9,289 nt of DNA from DATAVB01 sp040414495 (lineage in GTDB: Bacteria; Actinomycetota; Actinomycetes; Mycobacteriales; QHCD01). The notes beneath the pieces were generated by a model. That model saw nothing but the letters and a program-made list of their open reading frames with translations. It searched no databases and had not been told where the DNA came from. The stretch is taken from positions 1 to 9,289 of the forward strand of contig JBEDUI010000080.1 in the NCBI GenBank assembly GCA_040414495.1, read 5' to 3'. Position numbers and translations under genes: made by a program. Below are positions 5,826 through 9,289 of the stretch, piece by piece; the stretch's first letter is position 1; each line of letters opens with the position of its first letter.

Positions 5826-6275
5826 GTGGTCGCGTCGACGAAGACAAGACTCGACGCAGGCGCGCACCGCGAGCGCTCGACCCGGCAGAAGCACGCGCTT
5901 GAGACGATTCTCGCCGATAACAGCTGTTTTCGCAGTGCCCAGGTGCTGCACGCGGAATTATGCAAGCGGGGCGAGTCGGTGGGTCTGACCACTGTGTACA
6001 ACCAACTACGTCAACTCGCCTCGGAGGGGCGGGTTGACGTCATACGCAAGCCAATGGGGAATGTGCCCTACCGTCGGTGTGGCAGCGAGGAGCACCGTCA
6101 TCTCCATTGCCGAATCTGCGGCTACGCCGTGGAGGTGGCCGGTAAGCGCATCGAAGAACTGGTAGCCCGGATCGCGCAGAACGCGGGTTTCAGCAAAATC
6201 GGTGGCGGCACGGATATTGTCGGCGTTTGCGCTTCCTGCGAGCCACGCGTTGGTGCGGCGAAATCCACGCCGTAA
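5826..6275 (+). CDS. zur: Fur-family zinc uptake regulator (Zur-like)
   Basis: A 149-residue metal-sensing repressor. The winged helix is at about 18-78 (FRSAQVLHAELCKRGESVGL then TTVYNQLRQLASEGRVDVIR), followed by the metal-binding dimerisation domain. Cys95/Cys98 (HCRICG) and Cys135/Cys138 (CASC) give the structural zinc site. Asp71, Cys85, His90 and His92 match the regulatory M-site of Streptomyces coelicolor Zur. The secondary D-site appears lost: positions matching Sc His84, His86 and His122 are Glu89, Arg91 and Gly127, with only Glu110 kept. The recognition helix reads TTVYNQL where the family nearly always has TTVYR. FRSAQ-LH and YRRC-EEH support Zur rather than Fur or Mur. The start is unsure: GTG 5826 abuts AGGGGGA with no spacing, and an upstream in-frame TTG at 5790 would give 161 residues and could be leaderless. 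It converges on the oxidoreductase remnant, 11 bases away. Confidence 0.85.
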   Translation: MVASTKTRLDAGAHRERSTRQKHALETILADNSCFRSAQVLHAELCKRGESVGLTTVYNQLRQLASEGRVDVIRKPMGNVPYRRCGSEEHRHLHCRICGYAVEVAGKRIEELVARIAQNAGFSKIGGGTDIVGVCASCEPRVGAAKSTP

Positions 6276-6286
6276 ACCCCATCGGC

Positions 6287-6880
6287 TCACGGTCGCGGGT
6301 ATTGCGGCTCGTCGCGGGGCACTCGGCCAACAATGGCCATCGCGAGTCGTTCGGCCACCATGCGCGCCCCAGCAATGTTCGCGGCGGCGGGACCAATCGA
6401 CAACGCGGTCAGTCCACCGGTCAGGTGCAGCAGAGTCCCAGGCCAGGCCAGGTTCGTGTCGAGCACCGGTAGCCCGGCCACAATGCGCGCTGGAAAACGG
6501 GCGCGCACATTGGCCAGCAGCGGTTCGTTGGTTACGGCAATGGTGTAGCCGGTCGCCAGCCACACGTCGTCCGCGTCGGCGATGACGCCGTGCCGGTGGT
6601 AATCCTCCAGCCTTGCGTGCTCGGCTCGATTGTTTCCACCGGGCATTGCTGATGGAGCCGAAGCGTCCGGTTCGGCCGGTGCTGGGTAAGCCGGGTGGCG
6701 ATGTGCGCGGGAATGCTGCCTCGGCCCCGCGCCTGCCGGATAATGGCCAACCGCTGCCTTGGATCGGTTTCGGCGAAGAAGCTCGGGAGCGCGCGGCGCA
6801 GCCAGATCGGCTCGATGTCCAGCGGCCGGGTGAAGAGCGCGCGTTGGCGACGCTCGCCGAACAATTCCGCATCCTGGCCG
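6287..6880 (-). pseudogene. FAD/NAD(P)-binding oxidoreductase, frameshifted C-terminal remnant
   Basis: On the minus strand one frame reads RALFTRPLDIEPIWLRRALP, FFAETDPRQRLAIIRQARGR, GSIPAHIATRL and GWRITTG. The adjacent frame then carries on with VIADADDVWLATGYTIAVTN, GLPVLDTNLAWPGTLLHLTG and GGLTALSIGPAAANIAGARM, ending at a TGA at 6287. This is the NAD(P)-domain and C-terminal part of a bacterial FAD-dependent oxidoreductase family of about 400 residues; ATGY and the final GP-A-NIAGAR element are characteristic. One base is missing near 6590, between GWRITTG and VIADADD. The expected N-terminal FAD-binding GxGxxG region is not found upstream in any frame I read, so the gene is both frameshifted and truncated. 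Catalytic role and substrate are unknown. Its place beside zur hints at a former zinc-regulon membership but nothing in the protein proves that. Confidence 0.65.
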
Positions 6881-7385
6881 AGCGCGAACCAACGCTCAAC
6901 CAGCTCGAGGACGAGTTGGCGGTAATCGACTGGACCGAGCAGGCACCTACACCTCGACAGGCTGCCGCCTTCAACCGGTTGCTGCATGTCGTCGGGCCGA
7001 AGGCCAGTAACGACGACCCGCTGATCCGCACCGGCACCGCTAGCGACTCCGCCAGCAGCTATCTGACCGAAACCGCACAACACGTCGTTGGGGCGCACCA
7101 TGCCGCCGGTCACGGCCCACACCTGACGATGCCGGGGGTCGAGGGCGAACAGCAGGTCGGTGACAATCTCAACGAGCCCGAATTGTCCAAGCGGCAGGAA
7201 GCTACCGTCGGCGAGGCCTCGCTTAGCCCGGAATTCGACGAGCGTTTCTAGCCACGCCTGCTCTTGGGCGGTCGGTCGGGACACCGGTTGTCCAGTGATC
7301 ACGGCCTGCAGCAGCCGGTACGCGCAATCAAAGTCGGCGAACTCGCGATTCCGGGTCGTATTGCCGCAGCGCCCGCGCCGCATTT
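6881..7385 (-). pseudogene. Degenerate coding-like sequence, family not recognised
   Basis: The minus-strand frame is open and reads like protein in parts: EFADFDCAYRLLQAVITGQP, AQEQAWLETLVEFRAKRGLA, LPLGQFGLVEIVTDLLFALD and RHRQVWAVTGGMVRPND. A neighbouring frame ahead of it reads ARALRQYDPESR before a stop, suggesting a frame break near 7340. After about 7090 the peptide loses any protein-like character until the oxidoreductase remnant. I cannot assign a family; a faint similarity of the GQFGL-EIVTDLL and MVRPND pieces to the NADP-binding part of SidA/IucD-type N-hydroxylases is too weak to use. It may be the remnant of a second gene or the scrambled N-terminal half of the oxidoreductase. 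Confidence 0.35.
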
Positions 7386-7528
7386 GCGCACGCTGGGAGG
7401 TCGCAGGGCAAACTGCGTCTGATGGCTTCGCTGCACGTAGTTGGTTCCATTGCCATGCCTCATTGGAAACGAGCGTCCGCGTCTGGGCCCCGCTGGTAAC
7501 GCACCTCGGGATATGTGAGGCTGTAGGT

Positions 7529-7756
7529 GTGGTGGTATTCGGTGCGGTGATGGTGTTTATGGGCCTGGTGCGGTTAGTGACGGGTGGGCCCAAGGCAGGT
7601 TCCCGAGGAATGAGCTGGAAGCCTGGTGAGGGGTTTTCGACCTGGTTGTCTGGTACGTCGCCGGAAAGGGTTGGCCGTGTCCGGCTTGCATGCGCGGCGC
7701 TGATCGTGCTCGGTGTCGCGCTTACCGTGGTCGCAATTAATACCCATTCGAGGTAA
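7529..7756 (+). CDS. Small two-helix membrane protein, unknown function
   Basis: A 75-residue product with a hydrophobic N-terminus (VVVFGAVMVFMGLVRLV, one transmembrane helix), a polar middle with GGPKAGSRGMSWKPGEGF and TSPERVGRVR, and a second helix near the C-terminus (LACAALIVLGVALTVVAI) before NTHSR. Both ends are likely on the same side of the membrane. I choose GTG 7529 because GTGAGG ends eight bases before it; GTG 7532 and ATG 7550 are alternatives. The arrangement resembles small actinobacterial hypothetical proteins with a conserved R-x-R-L/V stretch ahead of helix two, but I do not recognise a named family with confidence. It stands alone, rightward, after the decayed region. Confidence 0.55.
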   Translation: MVVFGAVMVFMGLVRLVTGGPKAGSRGMSWKPGEGFSTWLSGTSPERVGRVRLACAALIVLGVALTVVAINTHSR

Positions 7757-8209
7757 TGCCTCGGCGGCGTGTGTGCGTCGCAGAATGTTGTCCCGTCCCG
7801 CAGTCCGTAGACGGACCGGGCCGGCCGCCCGGGTCAACCACGCTGTTCGTGTTGAAACTACCGGCTGCGGCTGGCCGCGTCCTGGTGCACGCTTCGCGGG
7901 GACGAGCACAGATGCGAATCTCCTGCCGGGCGGCAGTCGGTGCCGTCGCCGAGATGCTGTCGAATCGCGGTAACCGACGGATTGCTAACCGCTCTCGGCT
8001 AATTATTGTTCATCCAACGGCCATGGCCGGAGCGTGGCGTAATTCGCGCAGTCGAATGGTGTAAACGCGAAGCGGGTGCTGACGAACGCAAGGAATCGCT
8101 GCTCAACTGGCGCTAAACACCGGGCTCCCAACGTTCCCCGAACACCAGCGTTTGGTCCAGCCGCCGGTCGGCATGACGTCGATTCCATCACTTCCCAATG
8201 AAGCAGGCG

Positions 8210-8227
8210 TTTGCCCTTACGGGCAAA
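8210..8227. repeat. Short perfect hairpin TTTGCCC-TTAC-GGGCAAA
   Basis: The arms 8210-8216 and 8221-8227 are exact reverse complements with a 4-base loop. No U-tract follows on either strand and the nearest credible upstream gene ends more than 450 bases earlier, so a terminator role is only possible, not supported. Confidence 0.35.
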
Positions 8228-8336
8228 GGGATTCACACGAAACCGAGTGCCGACGGCCGTACTTGCGACAGAGCCGTTTGGAGGCCTTTTTTGCACACCC
8301 TGGCGATCACTCGGCGTAATTGAGTCGTCATTTGCA

Positions 8337-8350
8337 GTAACTGTGGTTAC
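8337..8350. promoter_or_regulatory. Inverted repeat GTAAC-N4-GTTAC upstream of the secreted-protein gene
   Basis: Perfect 5-base arms with TGTG between them, about 95 bases before the ATG at 8444. The arms are the same as those of the 5255-5271 element near the Trm112 gene, but the spacing is 4 rather than 7, so the same protein would not obviously bind both. Confidence 0.25.
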
Positions 8351-8395
8351 CAAGGATTGCTAACGTCCGTTTTAGGTGTCAGCGTTCATCCGGGC

Positions 8396-8419
8396 GCCTA
8401 CCGCATTGGGCCGGTAGGC
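8396..8419 (+). promoter_or_regulatory. Hairpin in the 5' region of the secreted-protein gene
   Basis: GCCTACCG (8396-8403) pairs exactly with CGGTAGGC (8412-8419) over an 8-base loop. It ends 12 bases before the GGGAG ribosome site at 8432-8436, so if transcribed it could influence messenger stability or translation. No known riboswitch pattern is recognised. Confidence 0.35.
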
Positions 8420-8443
8420 CGGACGCTGTCTGGGAGATAGCGC

Positions 8444-9289
8444 ATGACCGGGTGGGTCGTCACGAACCGTTTCTCTTCCTCTCGATTGCTTGCATTGCTC
8501 GCCGCGATTCTCGCGGTGGCTGGGATTATCGTTGGTGTCGCGCCGCCGGCAAGCGCTTCCCCGAAATCCCACGGATTGCCGGCGCCTAAGGTGCCGCACG
8601 CTCGGCCGTGGCAGACGAGCCGAACAGCGCATCAGCCAACGCCGCCGGCGGTGAAGCCGACGACGCCGCGGAAGATCGCGAAGAATGGCGAGATTCCCTC
8701 GATGCGAACTCGGTTTTCCTCGACGTTCGCGCGCGGGAAGACCTATCAGACAACGGTTTCTACGGCGCCGGTGCATTACAAGAATTCGTCTGGGTCGTGG
8801 GTGCCGATTGATGACACGTTGAGCAAGAACGCCGATGGTGTTGCTTCGCCGGCGGCGGATGACTATTCGGTGCAGTTGCCGGCAGACTTGTCTAGCCCGG
8901 TGGTGTCGAGCAAAGGCGATCTGACGGTCTCCTCGCAGTTGCAGGGGGCGGCGGCGGTTACCTCGACGATCGATGGTTCCACCGCGACCTACGCGAATGC
9001 GCTGAAAAACGTCGATGTGCTGTACACGGTGCACCCGGATTTCCTGGAGGAATCGCTGCGCCTGCACAATGCGCAGGCCCCGAGTTCGTATGCATTCTCG
9101 GTGGATCTTCCTGCCGGGTATACGTTGGCGGCGGATCCGTCGCGGGCGTTGAACATTCTGGACCCGGACGGCAAGGCCGCCGGTTCGCTGCCGGCCCCGG
9201 TGATGCGGGATTCCGGCACGAACCCGGACACGAACACCTCGACCGATATCCACTACACGGTCGGTGGTACGGCGCCGCATTACACCGTG
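8444..9289 (+). CDS. Secreted RHS/DNRLRE-type protein, N-terminal part (runs off the window)
   Basis: The frame is open from ATG 8444 to the last base, giving 282 residues with no stop. GGGAG at 8432-8436 lies seven bases before the ATG. Residues about 13-38 are a Sec signal peptide (LLALLAAILAVAGIIVGVAP then ASA, probable cleavage after Ala38). Residues about 39-85 are a proline-, lysine- and threonine-rich linker. From about 100 the sequence matches the N-terminal region common to large secreted actinobacterial RHS-repeat and DNRLRE-domain proteins: VHYKNSSGSWVPIDDTLSKN (110-129), then YANALKNVDVLYTVHPDFLE with ESLRLHNAQAPSSYAFSVDL, then LPAPVMRDSG. These proteins are often very long, cell-surface or toxin-delivering, but the repeat core and C-terminus that would decide the function are outside the window. 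A long antisense frame exists but is a codon-bias artefact. Confidence 0.8.
   Translation, partial: MTGWVVTNRFSSSRLLALLAAILAVAGIIVGVAPPASASPKSHGLPAPKVPHARPWQTSRTAHQPTPPAVKPTTPRKIAKNGEIPSMRTRFSSTFARGKTYQTTVSTAPVHYKNSSGSWVPIDDTLSKNADGVASPAADDYSVQLPADLSSPVVSSKGDLTVSSQLQGAAAVTSTIDGSTATYANALKNVDVLYTVHPDFLEESLRLHNAQAPSSYAFSVDLPAGYTLAADPSRALNILDPDGKAAGSLPAPVMRDSGTNPDTNTSTDIHYTVGGTAPHYTV

Larger units (their letters stand above)
7757..8443. other. Long region without a convincing gene, rich in short repeats
   Basis: Frames on both strands (for example 7756-8064 plus, 8003-8353 minus) lack ribosome sites, recognisable domains or protein-like composition. What the stretch holds: GGATTGCTAAC twice (7979-7989, 8354-8364), each preceded by a GGTAACC/GGTTACC element; TTTGCCC-TTAC-GGGCAAA (8210-8227), a perfect 7-bp hairpin; a T-run at 8287-8292; GTAAC-TGTG-GTTAC (8337-8350); and a hairpin in the leader of the next gene. 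It is less GC-rich than the genes around it. Confidence 0.5.

Noticed and set aside
6006..7037. 343-codon minus-strand frame
   Set aside because: It overlaps zur antisense and is rich in Ser, Arg and Ala in a way typical of an out-of-frame reading; the homologous peptides are in the other two frames.
6613..7251. 212-codon plus-strand frame with a coiled-coil-like stretch (LATLAEQFRILAEREPTLNQ)
   Set aside because: It is the codon-register mirror of the minus-strand frame that matches an FAD/NAD(P) oxidoreductase. It has no good start and no family match, so coding on this strand is unlikely, although the part beyond 6900 is less certain.
7756..8064. Plus-strand frame whose ATG overlaps the stop of the small membrane protein (TAATG)
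   Set aside because: The overlap looks like translational coupling, but the peptide (many Arg, Cys and Pro, no secondary-structure pattern) is not protein-like and no family is recognised.
8003..8353. 116-codon minus-strand frame
   Set aside because: No ribosome site and no recognisable domain; it spans the hairpin and repeat sequences and is probably a chance open frame.
8372..9280. 302-codon open frame on the minus strand
   Set aside because: It is antisense to the secreted-protein gene, extremely arginine-rich, and has no domain. The plus-strand frame has a ribosome site, signal peptide and family motifs.
1..9289. CRISPR array, tRNA/rRNA genes, transposase genes
   Set aside because: No regularly spaced repeats, no cloverleaf with a GGTTCGA-type arm in the right place, and no transposase motifs were seen on either strand.

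Overview
The window looks like high-GC actinobacterial (Actinomycetota) chromosome. The grounds are strong G/C third-position bias, frequent GTG starts, an ABC sugar-importer operon with no ATPase gene of its own, a Zur of the Streptomyces/Mycobacterium kind, and an RHS/DNRLRE-type secreted protein of a kind common in filamentous actinomycetes. Genus cannot be fixed from the sequence.

Left part (1-4724): carbohydrate uptake and its control. The window opens in the last 84 codons of an enolase-superfamily (mandelate racemase/muconate-lactonizing type) gene. A wobble-containing terminator hairpin separates it from a convergent FCD-subfamily GntR regulator (300-1079, minus). A ~515 bp gap follows, holding a perfect 12-bp palindrome near the gntR promoter and a well-formed -35/-10 promoter directly at an ATG, so the transcript is probably leaderless. 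That promoter drives a three-gene CUT1-type importer operon: Tat/lipobox substrate-binding lipoprotein (1596-2918), MalF-like permease (2926-3861) and MalG-like permease (3849-4724). No nucleotide-binding subunit is present, so a shared MsiK-type ATPase is inferred. A sugar or sugar-acid substrate is inferred from the enolase/GntR-FCD neighbours.

Middle part (4725-7490): a partly decayed zinc-homeostasis island. On the minus strand lies a clear wreck of rpsN encoding the long, cysteine-free (zinc-independent) ribosomal protein S14, with three indels and no start codon. Divergent from it is a Trm112-like protein whose zinc-ribbon cysteines are almost all gone. An operator-like palindrome, GTAAC-N7-GTTAC, sits between them. 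Downstream, after a strong hairpin, is a Fur-family regulator best read as Zur, which keeps its structural and M-type metal sites but has lost three of the four ligands of the secondary D-type site. Convergent with it is a frameshifted FAD/NAD(P)-binding oxidoreductase remnant, preceded by further degenerate sequence that I could not identify. Together these suggest a zinc-sparing locus in which the regulator and Trm112 paralogue survive while the S14 paralogue and the oxidoreductase have died.

Right part (7490-9289): a small two-helix membrane protein (start uncertain), about 690 bp without a convincing gene that contains several short inverted and direct repeats, and then the first 282 codons of a large exported protein. 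Its signal peptide, proline-rich linker and beta-rich domain resemble the N-termini of RHS-repeat/DNRLRE secreted proteins. It runs off the end of the window.
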